From the NCBI GenBank assembly GCA_027592135.1, contig JAQCIJ010000010.1, positions 1-33,881 on the forward strand: a DNA stretch of 33,881 nt, written 5' to 3'. Positions 14,860 through 23,321 of the stretch are shown here, piece after piece. Position 1 is the stretch's first letter. The number at the start of each line of letters is the position of its first letter. The notes beneath the pieces were generated by a model. The model had not been told where the DNA came from and searched no databases. It saw nothing but the letters and a program-made list of their open reading frames with translations. This DNA comes from a bacterium. GTDB taxonomy: Bacteria; Patescibacteriota; Gracilibacteria; Peribacterales; Peribacteraceae. A program made the translations under genes and the position numbers.

Positions 14860-15843
14860 TTATCCACAAAGTATTCTCTGTACCTCCTCAACGGATTCCA
14901 CTCGCACCAAACGTGCACGCATATCTGATGCCCCATCGATGCCTTTGACATAGCTTGCGAGGTGACGACGCATCTCCAGCATTCCCCTCTTTTGGCCTTT
15001 TACTTTTACGGCCAATTTACAGTGTTCGATGATAAAAGGTATTTTTTCCTCAAATGACAACCTTTCAACTGTCGGAATCATTTTTCCATTATCCTCTATC
15101 CGTTTTCCACTCCGAAGCCGAAAGGCTTCGGCTATGTCTTTCATCACCCACGGGTTTCCAAACGTTCCTCTCCCTACCATTACACCATCAAGGTTTTTGA
15201 TCTTATCCAGTGCATCTTGGCTGCAACGAATATCACCATTACCAATAACCGGAACAGATACATTCTCTTTAAGCTCGTAGATAGGATCCCAATTGGCATC
15301 CCCTCCAAACTTTCCCTCGTATGTGCGGCCGTGAATCGCCAGAGCATCAGCCCCTGCTTCTACGAGGCCCTGGCAAAATGGTATAAGATTATCGATACAA
15401 TCCCATCCGAGACGAGTTTTTACGGATACAGGAATAGACACTGCACGTTTCGTAGCATCCACAAGACGCTTTGCAAGTTCTGCATTTTTAAGAAGTGCAG
15501 AACCATGACAGCTGGATACTACTTTTGCTGCAGGGCATCCCATATTGATATCAATCCCATCGGCACCCATTTCTTCAATAACTTTTGCCGCAGACAAAAA
15601 GTGGTCTGGATCTTTTCCAAATACCTGCACAATAAACGGATACTCCGACTCTTTATCAAACTCTAACTCTTGCATCGTCTTCTTTGCACCATAATGAATA
15701 GCATCCGTACTCAAGAATTCAGTGTAAACAATCGTCTCTGGAGCGCACGTTTTTATCAACTGCCTATAAGAGCCATCCGTCACACCAGCCATAGGTGCAA
15801 GACAGATAAAAGGCCGAGAATACGTGTCCCACGAAAACTTCAT
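14860..15843 (-). CDS. dus: tRNA-dihydrouridine synthase
   Basis: About 327 residues. The FMN TIM-barrel begins ICLAPMAGVTDGSYR. The catalytic-cysteine motif is INMGCPAAKV, followed by VSVKTRLGWD, AIHGRTYEGKFGG and VIGNGDI, as in the DusB/YohI type. The enzyme reduces uridines in the tRNA D-loop. The start at 15843 is preferred to the ATG three codons upstream because a perfect TATAAT at 15851-15856 overlaps that ATG and ends 7 bases before 15843. A loop after GNPWVMKDI, at about residues 235-260 (starting AEAFRLRSGKRIEDNGK), is longer than in typical members and is encoded by a hairpin plus a dispersed repeat. Confidence 0.92.
   Translation of the reverse strand: MKFSWDTYSRPFICLAPMAGVTDGSYRQLIKTCAPETIVYTEFLSTDAIHYGAKKTMQELEFDKESEYPFIVQVFGKDPDHFLSAAKVIEEMGADGIDINMGCPAAKVVSSCHGSALLKNAELAKRLVDATKRAVSIPVSVKTRLGWDCIDNLIPFCQGLVEAGADALAIHGRTYEGKFGGDANWDPIYELKENVSVPVIGNGDIRCSQDALDKIKNLDGVMVGRGTFGNPWVMKDIAEAFRLRSGKRIEDNGKMIPTVERLSFEEKIPFIIEHCKLAVKVKGQKRGMLEMRRHLASYVKGIDGASDMRARLVRVESVEEVQRILCG
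15087..15131. repeat. Dispersed repeat plus hairpin inserted in dus
   Basis: CCGAAGCC-GAAA-GGCTTCGG (15112-15131) is a perfect 8-bp stem. Next to it, TTCCATTATCC...CCGTTTTCCAC (about 15084-15110) matches the sequence before clpC (17669-17688) and resembles that before the iron permease gene. The reading frame of dus continues through it. Confidence 0.75.
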
Positions 15844-15850
15844 TAGTTGC

Positions 15851-15856
15851 ATTATA
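15851..15856 (-). promoter_or_regulatory. -10 box of dus
   Basis: TATAAT on the minus strand ends 7 bases before the ATG at 15843 and overlaps the alternative upstream ATG, which argues for the downstream start and a leaderless transcript. Confidence 0.55.
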
Positions 15857-15924
15857 ACAATATTTCCCTTTGTAAAGCCAGAAATACGTAAAGTGAATCT
15901 CTAATGTGGCAACATAGGGGGGTA

Positions 15925-16254
15925 ATGATTATCCCTAGTGCACTTGCTGCCGGCGTCACCCCTTCTTTGATCGATGGATCAGTTCCTGGATGTGACTTTA
16001 GAGAAGGCATAATAAATGCAGGTAGCTGTATTCCAGGTTTTATTGCCCATACTATTAAATTCGTTTTTGCGTTCTCTGCAGGGCTTGCCATCATCATGAT
16101 TACCTTGGCTGGATATGAGATTGTTATTGGTAGCTTGCCTGGTGGAAGTAGTGAGTCTGGTAAAAACCGACTGACTTGGGCTATTATAGGATTTATCATG
16201 TCAGCTGCGTCCTTCTTTATTATGGACTTCATTATTTCCGCCATCAGTGGCTAA
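15925..16254 (+). CDS. Small pilin-like membrane protein (TrbC/VirB2 type)
   Basis: About 109 residues from ATG 15925, with a G-run (AGGGGGG) 3 bases upstream that may serve as a ribosome binding site; this is one of few purine-rich sites here. The N-terminus is followed by a Cys-containing loop (VPGCDFREGIINAGSCIPG). Two membrane segments follow, about 45-70 and 80-105, joined by GSLPGGSSESGKNRLT. The layout parallels the three genes at 3814-5620, including the Gly/Ser/Lys turn. It is 12 bases upstream of the AI-2E-type permease gene and probably in the same operon. A pilus or secretion role is inferred. Confidence 0.6.
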   Translation: MIIPSALAAGVTPSLIDGSVPGCDFREGIINAGSCIPGFIAHTIKFVFAFSAGLAIIMITLAGYEIVIGSLPGGSSESGKNRLTWAIIGFIMSAASFFIMDFIISAISG

Positions 16255-16266
16255 CCTCTCTCTATT

Positions 16267-17514
16267 ATGCCGTCCAAAAAAGATCAGAACGCTTTCACCT
16301 CCATTCGTGTAATAGGCAAAAAGGCACAACGTCTTTTGCAACGAGCAAAAGGTTCCGAGCCAGAGGTAACGAAGCAGCTAGTAAAGAGACCAATTCATAC
16401 CAAAGCACACGACGAAATGATTATGCACATCTCTGTTCAGAGTGTTGTACGTGCTGCATTTGGCATTCTTGCTGTCGCTGCAGGTACATGGCTTGTGTAC
16501 CATCTGCGCGATAAGATTCTTTTACTCTTCCTTGCAACATTTATCGCAGCAGTTATCGACCCAAGTGTCGATAAGATGGAACGCCACGGTGTACCCAGAG
16601 GTATCGCGATACTGGTACATTACTTCTTTGCCATATTTATTCTGCTATTCTTGCTTTTATCATTTATTCCAATCATTGCAGAGCAGATCCAAGGAATCTC
16701 TATCATCATCTCTGCAGAAGTTGATGCGTTCCTCAGTAATCCTCAAATAGATCTTCCTCTTGTAAAAGATGAAGCAAACCTGAGGCTTACAGGACTGGCC
16801 AAGTCGACACTACAAAACTTAAACATCAATCAGTTTACTGATGCACTAGCACAATTCGGACAGAGTCTATCTTCTGCTGCACAAGGTGGAGTGCGCTTTG
16901 CTACACGGCTTGCAGGAGGTGTTGTTGGATTCTTTATCAGCATGATTATTGTTTTGGTACTTGCATTCTTCATGCAGCTCGAAAAAGAAGGTATTGTGCA
17001 ATGGTTCCGATCATTCTTTAAGAATGATTACCGTGTCTACCTCGACAACAAGTTCGAAGCAATGCACTCAAAGATCGGACAATGGGCACGAGGAGAACTT
17101 CTTCTGATGCTGACGATCTTCTCACTAACCCTTGTTGCTCTCCTAATCCTGCGTATGCCGTACGCACTCACTCTCGCAGTACTTGCTGGTATCTGTGAGT
17201 TTATCCCTGCTGTAGGGCCGTTTATTGCCGCTGTACCTGCTGTGCTTATCGCGTTTACACAGGGTGGATTTATAATGGGTCTTATTACTATGGGTGTGTA
17301 CTACATTATTCAGTGGTGTGAAAATAATCTTCTTGTTCCATTGATCATGAAACGTGCTGTAGGGCTTTCCCCTATCGCCATCCTCTTTGCGATGCTTGTC
17401 GGTGTAAGCTTTTCTGATACTGTTCACCCCGTTCTTGGAATTATGCTCGCCGTTCCTACGACAACGCTTATTACCATATTCCTCGAAGATTGGCGTATGT
17501 CTGGAAAGAAGTAA
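16267..17514 (+). CDS. AI-2E family (PerM/TqsA-like) membrane permease
   Basis: 415 residues. A basic cytoplasmic N-terminus of about 60 residues precedes paired membrane segments at about 65-85, 90-110 and 125-150. A large soluble loop (about 150-225) leads to the conserved C-terminal half with GICEFIPAVGPFIAAVPAV and further helices ending in VHPVLGIMLAVPTTTLITI. This matches the AI-2E transporter/PerM family, whose members export or conduct small molecules or ions; the substrate cannot be read from sequence. The start context CTCTCTATTATG lacks a Shine-Dalgarno site. It lies 12 bases after the pilin-like gene. Confidence 0.85.
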   Translation: MPSKKDQNAFTSIRVIGKKAQRLLQRAKGSEPEVTKQLVKRPIHTKAHDEMIMHISVQSVVRAAFGILAVAAGTWLVYHLRDKILLLFLATFIAAVIDPSVDKMERHGVPRGIAILVHYFFAIFILLFLLLSFIPIIAEQIQGISIIISAEVDAFLSNPQIDLPLVKDEANLRLTGLAKSTLQNLNINQFTDALAQFGQSLSSAAQGGVRFATRLAGGVVGFFISMIIVLVLAFFMQLEKEGIVQWFRSFFKNDYRVYLDNKFEAMHSKIGQWARGELLLMLTIFSLTLVALLILRMPYALTLAVLAGICEFIPAVGPFIAAVPAVLIAFTQGGFIMGLITMGVYYIIQWCENNLLVPLIMKRAVGLSPIAILFAMLVGVSFSDTVHPVLGIMLAVPTTTLITIFLEDWRMSGKK

Positions 17515-17587
17515 ATAATGCTTTCCAAAGCACAATAACACGACATTTACCCTATTTTTGTCACTGCACAGAGTGAGGATTTTTTGA

Positions 17588-17593
17588 TACAAT
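17588..17593 (+). promoter_or_regulatory. Probable -10 box of clpC
   Basis: TACAAT sits 22 bases upstream of the CIRCE-like operator and 102 bases upstream of clpC. A -35 at the normal spacing is weak (TTGTCA occurs but 24 bases upstream). Confidence 0.5.
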
Positions 17594-17614
17594 GTTTAGA
17601 ATCTTAATCGACAT

Positions 17615-17641
17615 TTAGCACTCAAAACAGTAGACTGCTAG
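17615..17641 (+). promoter_or_regulatory. CIRCE-type operator (HrcA binding site) upstream of clpC
   Basis: The sequence TTAGCACTC-N9-GACTGCTAG matches the CIRCE consensus TTAGCACTC-N9-GAGTGCTAA: the left arm is perfect (9/9), the spacer is exactly 9 bases and the right arm matches 7/9. It lies just downstream of a TACAAT -10 box and 54 bases before the clpC ATG, which is the usual place for this operator. CIRCE is bound by the heat-shock repressor HrcA, so heat-inducible clpC expression is predicted. Confidence 0.82.
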
Positions 17642-17668
17642 CAGTGTCACACGGATTCAGTTATCACT

Positions 17669-17691
17669 TTCCATTATCCGTTTTCCACTTC
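17669..17691. repeat. Dispersed pyrimidine-rich repeat before clpC
   Basis: CCATTATCCGTTTTCCACTT ends just before the clpC ATG. Closely related strings occur inside dus (about 15084-15110) and before the iron permease gene (about 6715-6733). Confidence 0.65.
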
Positions 17692-17695
17692 TGTC

Positions 17696-20299
17696 ATGCA
17701 CCCCTTCGATCGCTTTACTCCCAACGCAAAACTCGCACTGCAAATCGCAGAGCAGGAAGCAAAGAACATGAAGAGTAATTACATTGGTACAGAGCATCTC
17801 TTGCTCGGCCTCTTAAGTATTCCAAAATCTTTGGGATTCTCTATCTTTACAGGGGCAGGCGTTACGCAAGAGAACGTGCGTATTTTACTAAAATCTATGA
17901 AGACACCAAGTGTGGAAGGAAAACATATTAAACACGGACTCTCTACCTACCTTCACAATGTCATTGAACAGAGTGTGATCACTGCTCATAAGTTCCGTCA
18001 TGCAAACGTCGGAACAGAGCATCTTCTCCACTCCCTTGTTTCTACAGGAAAGAATGCAGCAACTATTCTTCTTGAACAAATGCAGGTAGAACCAGAAGAC
18101 CTAAAAACTCACGTCGAAGAAATGTTTGGACAAATATCACAATTCAAACAACAAGGTCGTAACATGGAACAGTCTCTCGAATCCTTCTTCCAAGGATTGC
18201 AAGGTGCAATTGTTGGTATGCAAAACGGCATGGCTTCTACAGATCCAGAAGCGCTAAAGAAGCAAAAAGCTGATGGAAAAAGTAAGACACCAGTACTCGA
18301 TTACTTCACCGAAGATTTAATTGAACGGGCAAGAGAGAAAAAGATTGATCCTATTATTGGTCGAGACCAAGAGATCGAACGTTTGGTGCATATTCTTAAC
18401 CGCAAAACCAAGAATAATCCGGTTCTCATTGGAGAGCCTGGTGTAGGAAAGACTGCGATTATCGAAGGGCTTGCCCAGCGTATTTATGATGGAAACGTTC
18501 CAGCTACTCTCAGAAACAAACGTGTACTTGTTCTAAATATGGGGTCTCTGATTGCAGGTACCAAGTACCGTGGAGAATTTGAACAACGCTTTGACGATAT
18601 CATCAAAGAGGCTCTACAAAGTGAGAATGAGATTATACTCTTTATTGATGAAATCCACACCGTAGTAGGAGCAGGATCCGCAGAAGGATCTTTAGATGCT
18701 GCAAACATCCTCAAGCCTGCACTCTCCCGTGGAGCAATCCAAGTTATTGGAGCAACAACTCTGGATGAGTACAGAACAATCGAAAAAGATCGTGCACTTG
18801 AACGAAGATTTCAATCGATCTCTGTCCCAGAGCCTACAGCAGAAGATGCTATTAAGATTCTTCAGGGGCTACGGAAAGGATTCGAAGAATTCCACAACTT
18901 AGAAATTACCGATGATGCCCTCGAAGCTTCTGTAAACTTAAGTAAGCGCTACATCGCAGACCGCTTTCTACCAGACAAAGCTATCGATGTACTCGATGAA
19001 GCCGCTGCAGGACGTAGCTTGCAACAGATGGACGCCAATCCTGAACTCAAAAAGCATGAAGAAAAACTTGAGAAGCTTGTAGTAAAGCAACAGTCAGCAG
19101 TAAAAGAGCAAAAGTACCACACTGCGCTCAAATTAAAACAAGAACAGCAAAGCTTACAAGAAAAAATTGGTGAACTCCGTGCAGCTGTCGATGGTGATAA
19201 GCGCACTCCACTAAAAATTGATAGTGACGATATCGCATACGTTATCGGTCGCATGACCGGAATCCCTGTGACAAAACTTCTAAAGTCCGACCGTAAGAAG
19301 CTGCAAAACCTCGAAATGGTGATGCGTAAATCTGTTGTTGGACAAGATGAAGCTATCAAAAAAGTTGCACGAGCTATTCGTCGCAGCCGTATTGGTATCG
19401 GGGACCAGAAACGTCCTATTGGATCCTTCCTCTTCCTCGGACCAACAGGAGTTGGTAAAACAGAACTTGTACGCACGATAGCTACAGAAGTATTTAACCG
19501 CGAAGATGCGCTTATAAAAATCGATATGTCTGAGTTTATGGAAAAGCACAACGTCTCACGTCTCGTAGGGGCAACTGCCGGATATGTTGGATACGAAGAA
19601 GGTGGCCAGCTTACAGAAGCTGTTCGTCGTAAGCCCTACTCTGTTGTGCTCTTTGATGAGATTGAAAAAGCTCACCCAGAGTTCTTTAACATTCTGTTGC
19701 AGATTCTCGAAGATGGAGTCCTTACAGATGCACAAGGAAAACAAGTCGATTTCAGCAACACCGTCATTGTTATGACCAGTAACATCGGTGCAGATAAACT
19801 GACAAAACAAGCTGCGAAGATCGGATTTAAACTCGAAGAAGAAGCCGTTGCCGAAGAAAAAGCCTACGAAGAAAAGTGCAAAGAGGTTATTGGAGAACTT
19901 AAGGAGCATTTGCGTCCAGAGTTCATCAACCGTATCGACCACATTATGGTGTTCAATGCTCTCGACCAACATTCTATTCGTAAGATTGTAAAGATGCACC
20001 TCGACATGCTTGAAGTACGCCTTAAGGAAAAAGGCTTCTCTCTTGAGATTGACCAGAAAGCGATAAACCTCTTAGGAGAGCTAGGGTTTGATCCAGAATA
20101 TGGAGCAAGGCCTGTGAGACGTGTCATTCAAGACCGTATAGAGGACGAAATTGCTGAACATATCCTCAAAGGTATCTTCGAGGAAGGTGATATCATCCGC
20201 ATCGTCATAAAAGGATCTGATAAGTTTGATTTCCTCCATGGAGAGCGAAAATCTAGAAATGCTGTAAAAATGCAAGAGGCAGAAGAAGCAACGAAATAA
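17696..20299 (+). CDS. clpC: ATP-dependent Clp protease ATP-binding subunit ClpC
   Basis: 867 residues. Two Clp-N repeats (about 5-70 and 85-150) are followed by AAA module 1 with Walker [10 protein letters not shown] near residue 246 and Walker [10 protein letters not shown] near 316. A short UVR-like coiled-coil linker at about 450-490 marks ClpC rather than ClpB, whose middle domain is much longer. AAA module 2 has Walker [10 protein letters not shown] near 581, and a KIGFK tripeptide-loop region fits the ClpP-docking IGF/LGF loop. The protein unfolds substrates for ClpP in the cytoplasm. clpP is not in the window. A CIRCE-type operator 54 bases upstream predicts HrcA heat-shock control. 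Confidence 0.93.
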   Translation: MHPFDRFTPNAKLALQIAEQEAKNMKSNYIGTEHLLLGLLSIPKSLGFSIFTGAGVTQENVRILLKSMKTPSVEGKHIKHGLSTYLHNVIEQSVITAHKFRHANVGTEHLLHSLVSTGKNAATILLEQMQVEPEDLKTHVEEMFGQISQFKQQGRNMEQSLESFFQGLQGAIVGMQNGMASTDPEALKKQKADGKSKTPVLDYFTEDLIERAREKKIDPIIGRDQEIERLVHILNRKTKNNPVLIGEPGVGKTAIIEGLAQRIYDGNVPATLRNKRVLVLNMGSLIAGTKYRGEFEQRFDDIIKEALQSENEIILFIDEIHTVVGAGSAEGSLDAANILKPALSRGAIQVIGATTLDEYRTIEKDRALERRFQSISVPEPTAEDAIKILQGLRKGFEEFHNLEITDDALEASVNLSKRYIADRFLPDKAIDVLDEAAAGRSLQQMDANPELKKHEEKLEKLVVKQQSAVKEQKYHTALKLKQEQQSLQEKIGELRAAVDGDKRTPLKIDSDDIAYVIGRMTGIPVTKLLKSDRKKLQNLEMVMRKSVVGQDEAIKKVARAIRRSRIGIGDQKRPIGSFLFLGPTGVGKTELVRTIATEVFNREDALIKIDMSEFMEKHNVSRLVGATAGYVGYEEGGQLTEAVRRKPYSVVLFDEIEKAHPEFFNILLQILEDGVLTDAQGKQVDFSNTVIVMTSNIGADKLTKQAAKIGFKLEEEAVAEEKAYEEKCKEVIGELKEHLRPEFINRIDHIMVFNALDQHSIRKIVKMHLDMLEVRLKEKGFSLEIDQKAINLLGELGFDPEYGARPVRRVIQDRIEDEIAEHILKGIFEEGDIIRIVIKGSDKFDFLHGERKSRNAVKMQEAEEATK

Positions 20300-20306
20300 A
20301 CGAGAA

Positions 20307-20394
20307 AATTGTTGTATTGCTAAATTGTTGTATTGTTCGCAAGCGATTATCACATGCTATGTAAACAATGTAGCCATATAGCAATACAACAATT
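20307..20394. repeat. Long inverted repeat downstream of clpC
   Basis: AATTGTTGTATTGCTA (20307-20322) is a perfect 16-base inverted match to 20379-20394, with 56 bases between the arms. The first 13 bases are also tandemly repeated at 20323-20335. The structure starts 8 bases after the clpC stop codon. It could end or stabilise the clpC message; no T-run follows the second arm. Confidence 0.8.
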
Positions 20395-20419
20395 CTATAT
20401 TATTACAATATTCCAACAG

Positions 20420-20448
20420 TTCAATATATCGCTGTTTTATGCTATAAT
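20420..20448 (+). promoter_or_regulatory. Promoter of the PrgI-TraC-like pair
   Basis: An extended -10 (TGCTATAAT, hexamer 20443-20448) has a weak -35 (TTCAAT, 20420-20425) at a 17-base spacing. It is 27 bases before ATG 20476, so this transcript should have a short leader. Confidence 0.55.
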
Positions 20449-20475
20449 AATAGGAATTACCTAAAACAAACATCC

Positions 20476-21069
20476 ATGCCAATAGATGCCGTCAAAATAC
20501 CGCAGAACGTGTACGTAGAAGACAGAATTATCGGTCCCGTTACTCTGCGTCAAATTATGATCATAATGATCTCCACAGGTATCAGCTACGCTATCTGGGC
20601 AGCAATGAAAGCGAGTGGACCTACCTCTAGTATACAGACAGCTATTGCATGGATGCCAGCAGGTATCGGAACGATCTTTTCTTTTGTGAAAATTAATGGA
20701 CTTTCACTACTACGCATTATGCTTCTGTTATTTGAGAAACTCGATAAGCCCTCAAGACGTATATGGATGCCAAGACAAGGGATCTATATTAATATAGTAA
20801 CAAAGCCAAAAGAGAAAAGCTCGAATCCTGACATTGAGAAAAAAACTCAGCAGAAAGGTGAAGCACAAATAGAAGAACTCAGTAAACTTCTCGATCAAGG
20901 TCCTCATGAGCAAGAGGTTACAACAAAACAAAAGCCAGTGAATCCCAGTCGTATCCAAGTGGAAAAGCGAGAGAAACCTGTTGATGACATTGCTCCACCC
21001 AAAAAAAATACAGGTTCTTTCGGTAGTGGTTTGATGCGCGATATTACTCCTCCACCTTCTCATGCCTAA
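20476..21069 (+). CDS. PrgI-family type IV secretion protein
   Basis: 197 residues. The N-terminus IPQNVYVEDRIIGPVTLRQ leads into two membrane segments at about 25-45 and 50-75, matching PrgI-family proteins. These are the VirB3-like inner-membrane parts of Gram-positive and CPR conjugation-type machines and are typically encoded next to a VirB4/TraC-like gene. The second half, about residues 110-197, is a charged disordered tail ending in a Pro-rich stretch. The gene overlaps the next one by 8 bases (20476-21069 and 21062-21766), so translation is coupled. Partner function is inferred from family and context. Confidence 0.8.
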   Translation: MPIDAVKIPQNVYVEDRIIGPVTLRQIMIIMISTGISYAIWAAMKASGPTSSIQTAIAWMPAGIGTIFSFVKINGLSLLRIMLLLFEKLDKPSRRIWMPRQGIYINIVTKPKEKSSNPDIEKKTQQKGEAQIEELSKLLDQGPHEQEVTTKQKPVNPSRIQVEKREKPVDDIAPPKKNTGSFGSGLMRDITPPPSHA

Positions 21070-21766
21070 AAAAGATAATAATCTTGTCCGCAGGCGTACT
21101 CGAAATAAGAAAATAGCGACACAACGCTTTGTTCCTATCTCTGAAATTCGCAATGACACAGTGCTCCTTAAAAAAGGAGGACTGAGAGCAGTACTCGAAG
21201 TAGGGACTCTCAATTTTAACCTGAAGAGTGAAACAGAGCAGCAAGGTATTATCTCTGGATACGAATCGTTTATTAATACACTCACATTCCCGCTACAAAT
21301 TGTTATTCGATCAACAAAAGTAAATATCGACCCCTACATCGAACAAATTCGACAAAAAGCTATCATTCAAGAAAAAGACCTTCTACGAGAACAAACAGAG
21401 TCGTATGCGATTTTCGTAGAAAAGATTGTAGAAGTAGCAGATATTATGCAAAAACGATTCCTCGTCGTTGTACCTCTTGATGACACAGAAGAGAAGAAAT
21501 CCCCTCTTTCACAATTCTTCTCATGGATTGGAATTGATGATTCAAAATCAAAAATTACCTATCACCGTAAATACTTCAACGAAAAATCAATAAAGCTAAA
21601 AGATCGCGTAAACCTCGTGGATTCAGGATTGCGCAACATCGGTCTCTCCACGCGTCGCCTAACCACTATGGAGCTTATAGAAATGTATTACGAGATCTAC
21701 AACCCCACAACCAGCCAAGAGCAAAAACTGCCAAAAGACCTAAATACATCACCAGTGCAAATTTAG
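21062..21766 (+). CDS. TraC/VirB4 N-terminal-like protein without ATPase domain
   Basis: 234 residues. After a basic start (RRRTRNKKIATQRF) comes VPISEIRNDTVLLKKGGLRA, then VLEVGTLNFNLKSETEQQGIISGYESFINTL, given here in pieces as VLEVGTLNF and EQQGIISGYESFINTL. LQIVIRSTKVNIDPYI follows; this is the pattern of the TraC/VirB4 N-terminal domain in type IV secretion systems. There is no Walker A or B motif, and the next gene is rpsA, so the ATPase half is either encoded elsewhere or absent. The start ATG lies inside the last codons of the PrgI gene. Residues about 150-200 (TYHRKYFNEKSIKLKDRVNL) are part of the same domain. Confidence 0.7.
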   Translation: MPKKDNNLVRRRTRNKKIATQRFVPISEIRNDTVLLKKGGLRAVLEVGTLNFNLKSETEQQGIISGYESFINTLTFPLQIVIRSTKVNIDPYIEQIRQKAIIQEKDLLREQTESYAIFVEKIVEVADIMQKRFLVVVPLDDTEEKKSPLSQFFSWIGIDDSKSKITYHRKYFNEKSIKLKDRVNLVDSGLRNIGLSTRRLTTMELIEMYYEIYNPTTSQEQKLPKDLNTSPVQI

Positions 21767-21789
21767 AACGAAGATTCTAGGTAATATAG

Positions 21790-21818
21790 TTGACCCATAT
21801 GCTCCTAAGTGGGATATT
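21790..21818 (+). promoter_or_regulatory. Candidate rpsA promoter
   Basis: TTGACC (21790-21795) and GATATT (21813-21818) are spaced by 17 bases. The resulting leader would be about 80 nt and includes the imperfect hairpin TCTGG...CCAGA. Moderate to low support. Confidence 0.4.
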
Positions 21819-21904
21819 AAACACGAATTCTGGTCTGTTGCTCGTGCAAGGGCGTCCAGAACCCCTCTCCTCCTACTTTCTACCACTTGCACCCCCTATT
21901 TATT

Positions 21905-23317
21905 ATGGCTAATGCAACTGCACAAAAATCAGATCTTATGGATAAGCTCCTCATGGATGCTCCAGAGCCTTTTAGAGTACGCCCTGGTGAATCTGTCGAT
22001 GGAAAAGTTGTCTTCCGTGGAAAGAACAAACTCCTCATTGATATTAATGGTATTGCTGTTGGTATAGTTTCTGGACGAGAGCTTAGAGACTCTTTTAACA
22101 CATTCCGAGAGTTAAAAGTTGGAGATGAGGTAACAGCCCTCGTACTCGAAGACGAAAATGACGAAGGAATGATTGTGCTCAGCTTGCGCATGGCCAGTCA
22201 GCAGAAGGCATGGGATAGGTTCCATGATCTTGTAGATACAGATGGCACTATGAAATTTGCCGCTCAAGAAGCAAACAAAGGAGGGCTTCTTGCAAACATC
22301 GATGGTATCCGTACATTCTTGCCAGTCAGCCAATTGGCTCCAATGCACTACCCTCGTGTGAACAATGCAGATAGCAGTGAGATCATCTCACGGCTTGCGA
22401 AGTACATCGGTCACACATTTACCGTAAAGATTATCACTATGGATGAAGAGGCAGGAAAGATCGTTGTGTCAGAGCGTGAAGCAATGGCCGAAGAACGATC
22501 GAATTCTTTGGAATCTCTTACCATTGGTAATGAAAAAGACGGTATGGTTACCGGTATTGTAAAATTCGGAGTCTTCGTAGCCTTCGATGGACTTGAAGGT
22601 CTTGTGCACATCTCAGAGATTGCATGGGGACACGTAAAGAACCCATCCGAGCACGCACACGTTGGAGACAAAGTGCGTGTAAAGGTTATCGGTCTTGAAG
22701 GAGATAAGTTAAGCCTTTCTATAAAACAACTAACAACAGACCCTTGGGAAGAGATCGCAGAGCGATACCCTGTAGGAAAGAAAGTATCTGGAACTGTGGT
22801 GCGATTTGCAGATTACGGAGCCTTCCTCAGGCTCGAAAAAGATATCAACGGTCTTGTGCACCTCACAGAACTTGCACACACAAAGATCGAAGACCCATCT
22901 CAAGCTCTTACTATCGGTCAGAAGGTCGACGCACAGGTTATCAATATTGATATTGATGAGCGCCGTATCGGGCTATCTGTAAAGGCACTTCTTCCTATTG
23001 ATAAAGAAACTCTTGCACGCATCAAGGCAGAACAGGCAACGGAAGAAGAAAAGAAGTCTGAAGAAGATGCAGAGGGTGCAGAGGGTGCAGAGGTAAAAGC
23101 AAAGAAGAATGTGAAAACTGTAAAGTCTGATAACACAACAGCAACTCAGCAACTCAGTATTGATGTTGGTGATGCACCTGATGCAGCATTCGTCGCAAGT
23201 TCATCTGGAAAGAAATACTACGCAATCGACTCTGTAGGAGGAAAGAAAATTAAAGAAGAGAAGCGTGTGTACTTTAAAGATGAAAAAGAAGCTGAGGCTG
23301 CTGGTTACTCCGCGTAA
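21905..23317 (+). CDS. rpsA: 30S ribosomal protein S1
   Basis: 470 residues with four S1 RNA-binding repeats at about 22-90, 115-185, 205-275 and 293-360. The last two are the clearest (GMVTGIVKFGVFVAFDGLEG and GTVVRFADYGAFLRLEKDIN). The start is ATG 21905 after CCCCCTATTTATT; no Shine-Dalgarno is present. An acidic repeat (AEGAEGAEV) near residue 390 is encoded by a 9-base tandem unit. The last 35 residues (KKYYAIDSVGGKKIKEEKRV followed by YFKDEKEAEAAGYSA) resemble the Ada-type zinc-binding motif but lack its cysteines. S1 helps mRNA bind the 30S subunit. Normal members have four to six repeats. Confidence 0.93.
   Translation: MANATAQKSDLMDKLLMDAPEPFRVRPGESVDGKVVFRGKNKLLIDINGIAVGIVSGRELRDSFNTFRELKVGDEVTALVLEDENDEGMIVLSLRMASQQKAWDRFHDLVDTDGTMKFAAQEANKGGLLANIDGIRTFLPVSQLAPMHYPRVNNADSSEIISRLAKYIGHTFTVKIITMDEEAGKIVVSEREAMAEERSNSLESLTIGNEKDGMVTGIVKFGVFVAFDGLEGLVHISEIAWGHVKNPSEHAHVGDKVRVKVIGLEGDKLSLSIKQLTTDPWEEIAERYPVGKKVSGTVVRFADYGAFLRLEKDINGLVHLTELAHTKIEDPSQALTIGQKVDAQVINIDIDERRIGLSVKALLPIDKETLARIKAEQATEEEKKSEEDAEGAEGAEVKAKKNVKTVKSDNTTATQQLSIDVGDAPDAAFVASSSGKKYYAIDSVGGKKIKEEKRVYFKDEKEAEAAGYSA
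23069..23093. repeat. 9-base tandem repeat GCAGAGGGT in rpsA
   Basis: Two perfect copies plus a partial third encode AEGAEGAEV. A diverged array of the same unit occurs in the unrelated exported-protein gene at about 12210-12245. Multiples of three bases keep the frame. Confidence 0.75.
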
Positions 23318-23321
23318 ATCT

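Noticed and set aside
17519-17532. TGCTTT-CC-AAAGCA as a terminator after the AI-2E permease gene
   Set aside because: A two-base loop cannot close and no T-run follows.
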